Assembly (NCBI GenBank): GCA_034336665.1 | Contig: CM067570.1 | Location: 17,360,502-17,424,501, forward strand | DNA from: Luscinia megarhynchos | Lineage: Eukaryota > Chordata > Aves > Passeriformes > Turdidae | Length of the DNA: 64,000 bases | Direction of reading: 5' to 3' | Part shown: piece by piece, positions 48,890-60,133 of the stretch | Layout of the letters: every line of letters begins with the position of its first letter | Numbering within the stretch: position 1 is the stretch's first letter | Translations under genes and position numbers: made by a program | The notes under the pieces: model-generated | Told to the model about the DNA's origin: nothing | Databases searched by the model: none | Seen by the model: only the letters and a program-made list of their open reading frames with translations

Positions 48890-51800
48890 CAAAACCTGCA
48901 ACCTGATGAGTTGCGCTTTCCCCCATCATGGATACAAGGTCAATACTCTGTTTCCCTTAAGCTACAATTCCATTCCTAGGCAAAGTTACAGTAATACTAG
49001 AACTCTTTACATGTCTTTAATCATGATTGTGTGAACACAGAGGTACTACAAAAAAGCCCAATGTGTTAGCTAATCCTTTTGAATTTTCAAATTTACTCCA
49101 TAAAGAGACGACACCATGGTTGGTAAGAGGCCACATCTAAGTTTAGGAGTATCTTAGACTAGTTAAAGAGAAAGGAAATTAGCCACATGTGATGGGAAAA
49201 ATAAATTCAGACATTACAGGCATCTATTAAGGCCCTTGAACCATCCTACTTTCTCTCCCCAAAATGGCATTAGAGAATTACATCTGTAGCACCAAGTTAG
49301 CATCTCACTTGGCTTTCAATTAAAATGTAGGTGTACACCGTGGCTTAATATACCTGTTCCAGCAATGATAGCAGAGTCTAGGTGACTTTTGCTCTCACCA
49401 ATACAAATAATACAAATATTCAGAAGGGGTAACCTATTCCAGGAATATTCCACTTCATACCAACCTTTTAGATATTTCTTGAAGAAAAACTTACTTAACT
49501 CAGCTATTCAAGCAGGTACATAACATCACTACTTTTCAGACAATGGCTTGCAGAACACCAAAGGAATAAGCCAAGGAGATTACACACCAGTGATTTGCTT
49601 TGACAGGACAGGAAGTAATGGCGGGGGGGGAAAAAGCAGAGAAAATAGTGATAGTGATAAAAGGCATAAGATCCTTTGGAAAAGGAGACACTTTCAAATG
49701 CAGGAGGAGAGTAACAAAGAAATACTGCAAAAAAGTCAGATGGACATATGATAGGACCAGAAGTGAAAGCACTGTATACAAAAAGAGAGGTGGGGAAACT
49801 AGACAAGCAGTCAGTACAGGACAGAGAAAATGCAGCCAAAACTGTCATTGCTTTTCCAAACGCTGAAGATCCCTGCTTTGACAATTTCCTAAATGCTTTC
49901 TTTGCAGAAGTCCCTGTAGAGAAAGGGTGTCTTCCAAAGGAGAGGAAAAGCTATCCCCTTGGCTCTCAGAGATTACTGGTCTCTGTTTTCAGAATGATGA
50001 CTTGCTTCAGTGGGGTCTTACTCATTCTCCCACCCCATTTAAAGACTTTTTTTTTTTTGACTGCTTCTCTGCCTCCTCCTCCTCACCATTCAAGAATCTT
50101 AACTTTCCCAATCTCATTTCTACTTTGGTACCTTAGCCAGTGGGGAAATTTGACAGAGAAAATAAAACACAAATACAGCTAAGTTGTTGCATTTCCAACA
50201 ATAATTCCAGTTCCTATGACTATTCTGATTATCCTAAATTGAAAGGTGGGCCTCTTGGACTAAAATATTCCCAAACTTAAGTCCAAAGATTTTTGCATGA
50301 CTGAACTCTAAATTCTAAAAATATCTACATCTTCTTTCACATAGAGGGATGGAGTTCTTATTACTCTGACTTAGAACTGCACTTGTGCAAGAGATGGCAA
50401 GTAAAGACTATATGATGACCTCTTTATTGAAAAGCATTTCATTTCTCTTTAAAATGCATTAAGAAGTGGCACTACCTTCTCACACTCTTTTTTACTCTTC
50501 CCCTGTCTCCTCCTCCCCCTCCATTTTTCTTCTTTCTTGCCTCTGGTTTACAATGTAATTTTTCTCCCTGTGAATGGTTCTGAATAAAAATACCAATGAC
50601 CCTCTACACTGCATAGCCAAGAAAAAAGAATTCAAAATATTATCAATCAATATACACATACACTTTTGTTCTTTATTTTAATGACAAGTGCATTTAAACC
50701 TCCAAAATGGGAAAACACTACTTCTTTATTACCCTCCTGCTACAAAATAAGAACTAAAAGAAATGAAATCTTATAGGTGCGAGATATCTGTAAGCCTCTC
50801 AAAACCAAAAATATTTTACAGTCTGTATATGATTAGCAAATAGGTTCAGTAATTAATGGCATGCAACTATCTCTGACAAAGACCTTGTCAGTCATTCAAA
50901 ACAAACATATGTCATGTCAATTCTATTTTGTGGGTGATGGTGCGGAATACTATGAGCAACAAATCTTAGTCAAACTACAGAGAAAATGCAGATACAGAGA
51001 TTGTAGTTGCAAGAGTATGGAAAGTTGTGAGGATACAAGACAGCAATGCTAAATCTCTTGCAAAAAGTGCCCTGAGTTTTAGCAACCAGAAACTGCCGGG
51101 TCCCCACTCTTGCTTCTAAGTTACACTGAGAACCTTGAGAACAGACTTTCTGAGGTTTTCACTCAGCACATACTCAGAGGAAAGAGTGCCACCTACTGAG
51201 AGCAGGCATTGAAACATGGCTTGTTCTTCCTGATTTAACACATTCTCCCTCTTTTCTTCCTAACAGGTAAAAAGCCATGAGCATGCTTTAATATTCCAGT
51301 CTACATCTATATGTATGTTTCGTGGATGTTCAAATTAAAAAGAAAAAAAGTCTCATATAGAGTAAAAAAATTACATTCAAAGACCCCAACAAGCCAATAC
51401 GACTTTGGATAACTGGGTTAATTACAGTGCTGACAACATAATTTCTGGTGGGTTTAGTCTCATGGTCAGCAGAAGGACATAAGCTGAGGCAAAAAAAACT
51501 GACAAGGAGAGAAGGAATTTTTTTTTGAGGAAAGGAGGCAAAAAGAACTGATTCATCCAGCAAAATATGTATTTCTTAAATTTCTGAGGATGGTTATATT
51601 GTAAACATCACTGAGCTTGTTTTTACAATTGTGGTCACTGTTCACTTTTCCCTGTTTTACATATCATTGCATCACCACTGGCAAAAGTGACATATGAGCA
51701 GAATGTTTTATATGGAATTAAGCTGCACAGAAATAATGGCACAGAGTAGATGGCCCATACTACCAATTGCTGGCAATGTGCTTGACTGCACTCAACAGTA

Positions 51801-53029
51801 TTATCTGGTTCATGAATACAGATCAACCACTTCTGCTGCTTTTAAAAAATATTATGCTATTGCAAGAAAAAAAATATTGTTTCAGGCATACAAAATATTT
51901 ATGGGACAATTCAGCATCACTGCAAAGTGCAGAATAGGGTAGGAAGGAAAGGCGCAGGGGAGAGAACAATTTTGGAAGAAGAATGTACCAGAGATAAGAG
52001 CCATAGTGCTGCTTACTCCTGCAAAGCTGCAGCCTCTGTGTGCCCTGCACGCTCGCCGGCAGCGGGTCAAGGGGCAGAGCCTTCACATGCTAACATAAGG
52101 AAAATCAATTTCAGCCCTCAGCGGACTCAACGACTGGAACAAAAGGCAACCCAAGCAATTGCTCTATGGCACTTCACATACTTCTGGCATGGTGCAGGCA
52201 GCCCACCACTCCCAAAGCCTGTGCTGGTTCTAGAGCAGCCTGAGAAAAAAATACAGACCTCTGTGAAGGCTCTGGCTTCACAGATACACACAGATAAGAC
52301 TTCGGATTCAAAGTTCTTTATGAAGAAGTACCACCAGCTCTCTGCAACTAAAACGATTCTTTGGCCAAATAGAGCTCTTTGTTTCCTTAAGACGGCCATT
52401 AAAACACACAGAGGAAACGAAGGTGGAATGACTAGTTTGTACTAAGTACAGCTATCAGAAACAAGTGCAAGGCCTAAATTCATACCTAAATTAAAAGCTC
52501 ATTGTTTATTTAATATTTTAGTACATGCTACGCAAGACAAATCTTTCTGTACCTCCTTGTTTTGTGGAAGGAAATTTCTTGTCAGCCCTCCTGATAGCTG
52601 CAAAACTGCAAAGGACTGCCTCTTCTCTATTATTACTTCTTAAGCTCTAGCAATCAATGACCCCAAGATAAAAGCAGAATGTAGAAGGGCAAAAAAATTG
52701 GAACAAGTAGAAGAAGAAGAGCTCTTGTCCTGGAGAATTTACTAGTGGATATCTCTGATTTTCTAGCTTTCCTAAAACAATTTTGACTCACCTCAAACTG
52801 TCAGATAATTTTTGTGCAGGTTGTTATAATTGTTACAGAAAATGCTCTTGAGCCTTATTAAGTGTTAGAGAAACTCTTCAAGGACAATTCAGCCAGTATT
52901 ATCCACCAAAATCAACAAGTCAAATTCTGACATTTAGTTATGAAACCAAGCAGACTAATTGGATAAACTTTCTGGTTGTTACCAAAGAATTGCTGTTTGA
53001 AATAGCAAATCATAGGCCTGTCCACTTAC
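48890..53029. other. Noncoding stretch with a GC-elevated patch
   Basis: Mostly AT-rich. The patch 51950-52420 is GC-richer and carries open frames of 172 codons (plus, 51927-52445) and 90 codons (minus). Neither shows a recognisable domain, signal peptide or splice structure. A run of eight G lies at about 49623-49630. Confidence 0.45.
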
Positions 53030-53170
53030 GCTGTGCTCCTTGCTGGGAGAGGCAGTGCCATGCTCCAACTCTTTCCTGGAGTGTGAGGATGCCACCTTCC
53101 TGGCAAGGGTGCTGGGAGCTGGCCTGACTGCTGGATCCGCACTGCGCCAGCGACACTTGCTGTGGTCTGC
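53030..53170 (-). other. Candidate 141-bp in-frame exon, unidentified
   Basis: On the minus strand a CTCTTTCAG acceptor (AG at 53172-53171) is followed by a 141-base GC-rich segment. It ends at a strong donor, GCACAGC/GTAAGTGG (GT at 53029-53028). The segment is exactly 47 codons, open in the frame that starts at the first base, so it would be a symmetric phase 0-0 exon. Its peptide is polar and S/R/K/P-rich (for example SHSRKELEHGTASPSKEHS), like a disordered linker. GC content is well above the flanks and several CpGs are present. The pyrimidine tract before the acceptor is short. I do not recognise the protein. If real, the host gene runs on the minus strand and this could be a cassette exon. 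Chance is a serious alternative. Confidence 0.25.
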
Positions 53171-55317
53171 CTGAAAGAGTGACTCATCCTTCTTCATAAT
53201 ACATCATAGCTTATTTGCTCAATGTGGTACAGCTATGTTTATGCAAAAATAAAGAAAATGGATAATGACTCCTAATGACAACATATGAAGTCTAAATTAT
53301 TTTGGAGGAGCAGAGTAAATGCAAGCTGCTTGTTTACTGTCATAATTAGGAAAAGTATTTGAACACCCAGCTATCATCATGCACTGTTAAAGGTCTGTAG
53401 ATCATCTGCAGAAGAAAATGTCACACTTTTTATATTACCAGCTTCAGCAGAAGTGTTTAATCTCTGAACATTCAAGCTATCTGCTTCAAAATGCCAGAGA
53501 TTTGTATTTACTTTTCCGCATGCACAGTAGTCCTACTGCCTCCAGTAGAACCTGCCAGACACTGTCCACTAGCTCCCTAACAAGGCCCTGCATGGGATGG
53601 GGAAGTCTGCAGTGGCTCTCATCAAATCAGGGTGACAGACTAATCACACTGGGAGCACCATGTACGAGAGAGCAGAAATGGGGGGAATATCCCCTCTATG
53701 GTTTTTTGCCTCCATTAGACCAGTTTAAAGGAAATGCTGTGTCAGTGGGTTTGATGCATCCAGGGACTGAATGTAAACAACATGGTACAACTCTAGAAAC
53801 TGCCATCATAAAATATTTTAAGAGGCAGAGTAGAGTAAAATAAAATAAAAATGTCTTTTTATGTGATATCTCAGAGTAATTCAGGATTTATGGTACCTTA
53901 ACCTTTAGAATCCAAAATATTAAGCTATGTTTCTTAGAGATAATAACTCGGTTGTCCCTCACTTATGTGTCTTAGATAAAAGCCTACTGCCACAGAATCC
54001 ATGAATGCTCAAATACCCTTGCGGGCCTTTAGTAGTAAATCTTATGGAATAGCTTATGGCCAATGTAATGGCCCACAGTAGCCTGCGAATATCATGAATT
54101 CTAATAATACTTACATCAGTAGAAACATGAAGTAATGTCTCCATTGTAATTAAATGATGTATTTAGAGCAGTGCACTAAATGGTCCCCTAGTGTGTTGGT
54201 GATATATTCTAATAGTCTTCTCTTTACAGCCCCCACATGGTAATATTCATGCTTTATTCTGGAGGGCTTTGCTTCTTACTGAACATTTGAATTGCAACAT
54301 TAAGTGGTAAAGTGGATTACAGCAGACCTCCATGAATATGGATTCAGATCAAGAATCTAAGTGCTTAAAAAAATAAAATGTTACTATTTAAACAGAATGA
54401 TTACCAAAACATTTTGATATGGAGGGATGTCATGAGTTTCTTTCAATTTTTTTTTAATACACATCCTGGACTCAGCTCAAATCTGCTGCAATTTAATATT
54501 AAGCATGTGGAGACATCTGAGTTTAATTCACCTAAATAATTTGCACTGCAGTCATGGAATTTAATTTTGGTTATTTAAGATATAAATTTGTTTTAATAAT
54601 TATGTTACTACTGTATTTTAAATGTAATTCTGGAAAAAATTGGACTACACTACATTGTCAGCTCATAAGACTGCTGCTGACTGTAAATGGTTCACATTTG
54701 TAATAGAAGCCTCTGCTGCCTTAGAGAGAGAAAAAAAGTCTCTTTTCTCCTGATTAGGTAGCAACAAAAATGTTCATTTATGTATTTCTACTCTTTATTT
54801 TCCCAGTAAATCAGCCAATAATATAACAGCTGGAGGTACTAAGGGCCTGAGGCAAAGCTAAGGGCACTTCAATATATCCAGGCATGGCCAGAAATTGTAG
54901 AATATTACAAAGCATATTACAGTGCAGGTAAAACTATGGCTGATATCTTATTATGAAGCAATATTTTATATTATTTTTAAAGAAAAACTGATTTTAGCAT
55001 TAAAAAAAAAAAGAATAAAACCATCTCTATCAATAAGAAATTTTATTAAAAGGTTCTGTTCATTCCCTATGTCTCAGCTTTTCCAATAATTACTTGTGCA
55101 ATACTGTTTCCTTCTGGCACTCATATAAACAAGCAACAATTTCAGCATACTGATCCAGATAAATTCTCGGGGAATTCATGCATATGGCACATAGATTTTT
55201 ATATGATTAAGCATCAGTTACCCATGCATAGCATTACTTGTCTCTACTTAGTTCTGTTGATATTTTTGTTACATGGTGCTTTCTGGAATAACTGGTATTC
55301 ATGTGGGAAAACCTGAG
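53171..55317. other. AT-rich noncoding stretch, nothing recognised
   Basis: It contains a 141-codon plus-strand frame (53418-53843) without any recognisable feature. The 54470-54620 segment is very AT-rich with homeodomain-like TAATTT and AATAATTA motifs. No transposon or RNA gene was recognised. Confidence 0.5.
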
Positions 55318-55362
55318 TTTTTTGTTGGGTGGTTTTGGGTTGGGGTTTCTTTTGTTTGTTTG
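55318..55362. repeat. T/G-rich low-complexity tract
   Basis: The plus strand is made almost only of T and G (TTTTGGGTTGGGG, TTTGTTTGTTTG). It is the opposite-sense counterpart of the A/C-rich tracts at 4380, 30708 and 38409. Confidence 0.75.
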
Positions 55363-58300
55363 TCTACTTCAGGGCCAGTAACTAAATCATCAGTGTGGTT
55401 ATAATGGCTCCCAGGTTTTGGAAAAGAAAGAGCTGTGTAGTTAGAGCTTCTAAAGAAGGCCATGTATTTTGCCTTAGCAGAGAGAGCAGCCATTCAGTTG
55501 GAAACATGCCTAACTTGCCCGGCCATTAGCAAAACCTATTTGGCTAAAGCTTTCCTTGCTGGATGGTATATTCATGGTCACCTTCACTTCAGACTTTGGA
55601 AAGACCAGTTTGACCTTAAACTTCAAGAAACAGATCATCCACATCTAGATTTTGCCACTGTAGGGCAAGCTGCTGAATGAAGCAACTGTTGTACGTCAAA
55701 AATGCTTTAACCTTTAGAAAATAATAGCTTGAGTTTCCAAAGGGCATACATTCAGAAAAGCTGCAATCTTTCCTGCTCTAGCCCTAAATTTTACCTATTC
55801 CTAGAAGTGATAATTTTTAAGGTTTAAAAGTATGCTCTTCACATTTCCCTCAGATGCCTATGCCCTGGCACTTTCTGCCTAAAGTAGAGGTGCCAAGATG
55901 CAGTTTTCTGACAGTGTTCCTGAATGACTCCTGAGCTGCTGACAGCAGAAGGTTTTTGTTTAAAAAAAAAAGCTGATCTCATGAACACTTTTTTTTTTTA
56001 AATTTCATAACCATAAAGGATGTGGATAAGATATAAAATTTACCTTGTTAATGCAGATTATTTTGAACATGTTTAACAGCTACACTTACTCTTCTAGCAA
56101 AAGATCTTGGTCAGTAGGGTGATGGAGCCCACACAAGCCAATTCCCAGCTAGGGAAGGAGTAAAATTAATGCAAAGGCATAAAATGTAGATGATTTGTCT
56201 TGCTGTGAGAAATCAGCCTAAAGGCCTGAAAGTGATTTTTGAGTGGTTTTTCACTTACTGGAACTCCAGGTACTTCATATCCCTCAGTAGGAGAGGATGT
56301 GGCCACCTGGTCACAGGTGGGCAACTCATGAAAGAAGTATTGATTTTGGACTTATTTTAATTTTGTTAGAGTACTTCAAAGAAGATGGACTAGAGAAAGA
56401 CCACTTTGATCTAGGCAGATAATTGTCTTTTTGGTTATTACCTCAAGAAAGCTCATTCAGTTTGGCTACAAACAAAACAATGTTTTAAACCATTTGGCCC
56501 CAGAGGCTCTATGTAAAGACACTAAGGAGAATTCCTTAGGATGAACTGGAGGCTGTGGTCTGGATAACAGACTAACTAAAAAGGTCTAAATATATCAAAG
56601 ATCAAAAAATCTTTCAAACTCCACAACTGGGATTCCTGGCAAAGGACGAATCTGAACTTCAGCCACATTATACTGGGGTAGAAGACCCTGTTTTCTCTGA
56701 CTTCCATGTATAGGGGAAACAAATTTACTACCTTGACACTGAATACCCTCAATGGTATTCCTAGGGTAATTGTAATCAGGTCCTGCCAAAGGGAAGTTCA
56801 CCTGTCTAGGGGATAAGGTATTTTATGGGGTTAGTGCAAGACAGTGAAATTACATATTAAATATATTTTAAAATCCCTAATTGAAATGTAACAGAGGTAA
56901 ACATAAAAAATCGTAACACTCTATTAATTTTTAATTCCTTTTTGACTCAGACATCAGGAGAGAAGTAGTACCACTTTAACTCTGTCACAGTAAAAAATAC
57001 ACAAATAATTATCCTGATATCATTCAAATATAAAAAATACTAATATTCATTAGTTGCCTTCCCAAACCTTATCTGGTCAGCCAACCATAAGTCCTGTTTA
57101 GATCTTAGCAACAGAGAAGGAAACAAACTAATTATTGCTTGTTTTTGTCAATAGATTAGTACACCAAAAATTATTTACTTTATCACCACCTAATATTTAA
57201 AGGCATCCTTAAAAATTATTTTTCTAGACTGTATTCTCACATTTGCACAATTCAGATAGTTCATTTTTTGACAGTTCTGAGTAAAGTAAAAAGTACTCAC
57301 GTACATAGCATGTGTACCCACATACATAGCAGTAGATTACGTACAAGTAGTCTAAAAACAGGAAAACAAAATGCAAACTAGGCTTGAAGAAATAGCAAGT
57401 TCAATTACCAGCTGAACTGACATTTTAGTATAGAAGAACTGCTGTAATAAAACAGCTAGAAAATTCCCACCTAAAGCCATAAAAAGTGTCTTTAATTTCA
57501 TTCTTTGTTTTCAGAAATTTTTTAGTGCTGTAATCTTTTAGGCATTATATGTGAAACACAGCTGTGCCATCAAGCTTAGGAATCAGCCCACAAGCCCATG
57601 CACTACAACAGCTACAAAAACATGATTCATCTTCAGGAGAACTTCTGAGATGCTTTGCTAGAACAGCAAATAATGTGTGTGGGCTGGAATTTACATTTAC
57701 TTAATTCTTATATTAGTTATACTATTCTCACCTTTGCTACGAGCACCAAGGATTCTGAGCATGGTGGAGAATGCATAAGAAGCAAAAAATACTACCACTT
57801 GTGTTTTTTCTTCCTCACTTTTAAATGATGATAAAGTAATCACAAAGCACAGCTACTCTCAAACTGCAGAAGCTTGACCTAGTCAATAGTCGAAGATGAC
57901 AGCTGGAAGGTAGGACAGTATAGCAATCTGATTTGGGAAGACAACAAAGGCTGCTGAAATCTCTAGTGAAGGACACAGGTGGATGCTGAGTATTGAGGGC
58001 AGTGGTTATGGGAGTGCATCTCAAGCAGAGCTTTTAGAAGAGCTGAAGTTCTACACCAGCAATAGAGAGTTTAAAAAAATAGTAGAATGCATTTTTTAAA
58101 AAAAGATTTCCAAGATGCAAAATTTCTGTTTTCCAAGCTGCAACTGGTTTGCCAATTTTTTCAGGTTTCCTGATCTAAAAATTGTTACTTTGTATCTTTA
58201 TATTCTGACAGACACCAAGAATAGGTTCCAAATGGCTATTAATACACAAGTCATCTGAGGGTAGATATTAGGAGTGATATTCAGCCACTCATTGACATGA

Positions 58301-59564
58301 TATACCTTAGAACAGTAAATAAGAAGAGTCTAGCCTTGAACTATGATTCTTCAAGAAGCATTACTATTAGTTACTTATTCCTTGTAATTAACTGTATTAA
58401 TCACAACACTTCACAGAGGTAGCCAATTATCACCAAGACTATTTATACACATGGAAGCAGAAGCGATGTGTTCTACATCTAAGGACACTCACTGTGAGTT
58501 AATGACATAGGAAGAAATTGGATTCCAGTACCCCAGTTCCCATTTCTTATGTCCTGTCAGCAGTTTCCTGTATCTTGGCTCTCTGTAAGCTGGATCTTGA
58601 GAGAGATTTTGCTAATATGCATTTGTCTAACTAAAATTTTAACTTACTGTTTTTCTAGAGACCTCTAATCTCTAAACAGTGACAGAAACTAAGAGATTTC
58701 TAGCTGCTGCAACTTCTGGCCATGGGCACTGCTGCCTCTGAGTACATCTCTGGAGGTATATAAAAGACCAAAAGTTGAAAAATGGTTTAGAAAAAGACAC
58801 AGTGTGTCACTGATTGTATCCAAATAGCATTTTTTCATGTTCTAAAGCAAATAGTAACTGTCACTCAAGGTTTATACTCAGATCAAACAATTATTTGCAC
58901 TGCAAACACTCAGGATGACCACTTTTTGAAGGCCAGGAAGCCTTCTGAAGCTAGAGGATCAACTTCCCACCATATGTGTGTATATTCCTCTTTACCGTTT
59001 CCCCAGCAAAAGCAGACAGCAAAATTGAGCAGGTAATCATGGTACAGAAGTAAATGATGACCAGTGTCTTAAATGCAAAATGCTTGTTATTTCTTATCTG
59101 CATGAAAAAGGCATTTAAAATTTTTCCTGAAACTGATTTTAGGGCAGTCCTACTGTAGGCAGACCTATTGAGGTCCTCATCAACGTAAACTAACATCATC
59201 CAGCTTTTCTGAAAATTGTGTGGTGTAATGTTTGCATGCACTTTACACTGCAAAAAGTAGATGTTTTCAATTCTGTTTTTACATGAATGTATATTTTTCC
59301 ATACTTGTCGATTTTTGGGACCATGCCTTCAAAATCTTTCAGGAGCAAAACAGCAGTAAGAGTCAAATTCTCAAAAGTAAGGAGAAAAAGATAAATGTGA
59401 TTTCCGTGTCTCAGTTTTTGCTGAACATCAAAAGTTGTTCTAAATTTAATTTGCAAGGTCTTGTATACATATTAATAGCAATTAACCAATTAGTAGCGCT
59501 GTGCTGGCTGCAGAACAAACAAATAAAAATACACAGTGGAAGGTAAAACCAATCCCAAGTCTGC
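55363..59564. other. Noncoding stretch with weak exon-like signals
   Basis: AT-rich overall. Exon-like signals, each weak on its own, lie at 55481-55680 (plus; acceptor CCTTAGCAG and an open frame to a stop), 56259-56324 (minus; 66 bases ending in a strong CCA/GTAAGTG donor) and 56595-56801 (minus; 68-codon frame of protein-like composition). No family was recognised for any of them. The remainder holds nothing identifiable. Confidence 0.4.
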
Positions 59565-60133
59565 TGACATCATGCAAGCCAAGACAGAAGCTCAGCCCCA
59601 CACAGCTGTTCACTCATTCCCCCACCAGAGGAATCAGGGAGACAATCAGAAGGGTAAAAGTGAGAGAACTCATGGGTTGAGGTAAACGCAGTTCAGTAGA
59701 TAAAGGAAAAGCCGTGTACACAAAGTCAAACAAGGCACTCCTCCACCAGTTCCCATGGCAGCTGTTCAGCCATCTCCAGGACAGCCAGGGCTCCACCACA
59801 CGGAATGGTGGCTTGGGAAGACAAATGCCATGATCCTACTTGTCCCCCCTTTCCTCCTTCTCCCCATCCACTTCATATGCTGAGCATGATGTCACATGGT
59901 CGGGAATGTCCCTTTGGTCAGTTGGGGTCACCTGTCCCAGCTGTGTCTCCCAGGCACCCCCAGCCCCCTCTCCAGTGTGGCTGTACAAGGAGCAGAAAGG
60001 GCCTTGGCTCAGTGTGAGCCAAAATATCTCTGCATTATCAACTCTGTGTTCAGCACAAATCCAAACACTACCAGACCTGTCCCTACCAGACACTGTGCAG
60101 AAAATTAGCTCTGCCCCAGCCAAAATCAGTACA
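59565..60133 (-). mobile_element. Solo LTR of an avian endogenous retrovirus
   Basis: A 569-base segment bounded on the plus strand by TG (59565) and ACA (60131-60133), so TGT...CA on the minus strand. It is GC-richer than its flanks and matches the avian ERV LTR also present at 19768-20085. Matching blocks include GGGTAAAAGTGAGAGAACTC, CTCCAGGACAGCCAGGGCTC, TTTGGTCAGTTGGGGTCACC, GTTCAGCACAAATCCAAACA and GAAAATTAGCTCTGCCCCAG. The TATA region is decayed (minus-strand GCATATGAAG at 59880-59871). No gag, pol or env sequence adjoins it, so it is most simply a solo LTR left by recombination between the two LTRs of a provirus. No clear target-site duplication was found. The open frames of 70-119 codons inside it are not host genes. 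Confidence 0.85.

Noticed and set aside
51927..52445. 172-codon plus-strand open frame in a GC-richer patch
   Set aside because: No family features and no splice sites in register. The opposite strand is also open, which suggests composition rather than coding.
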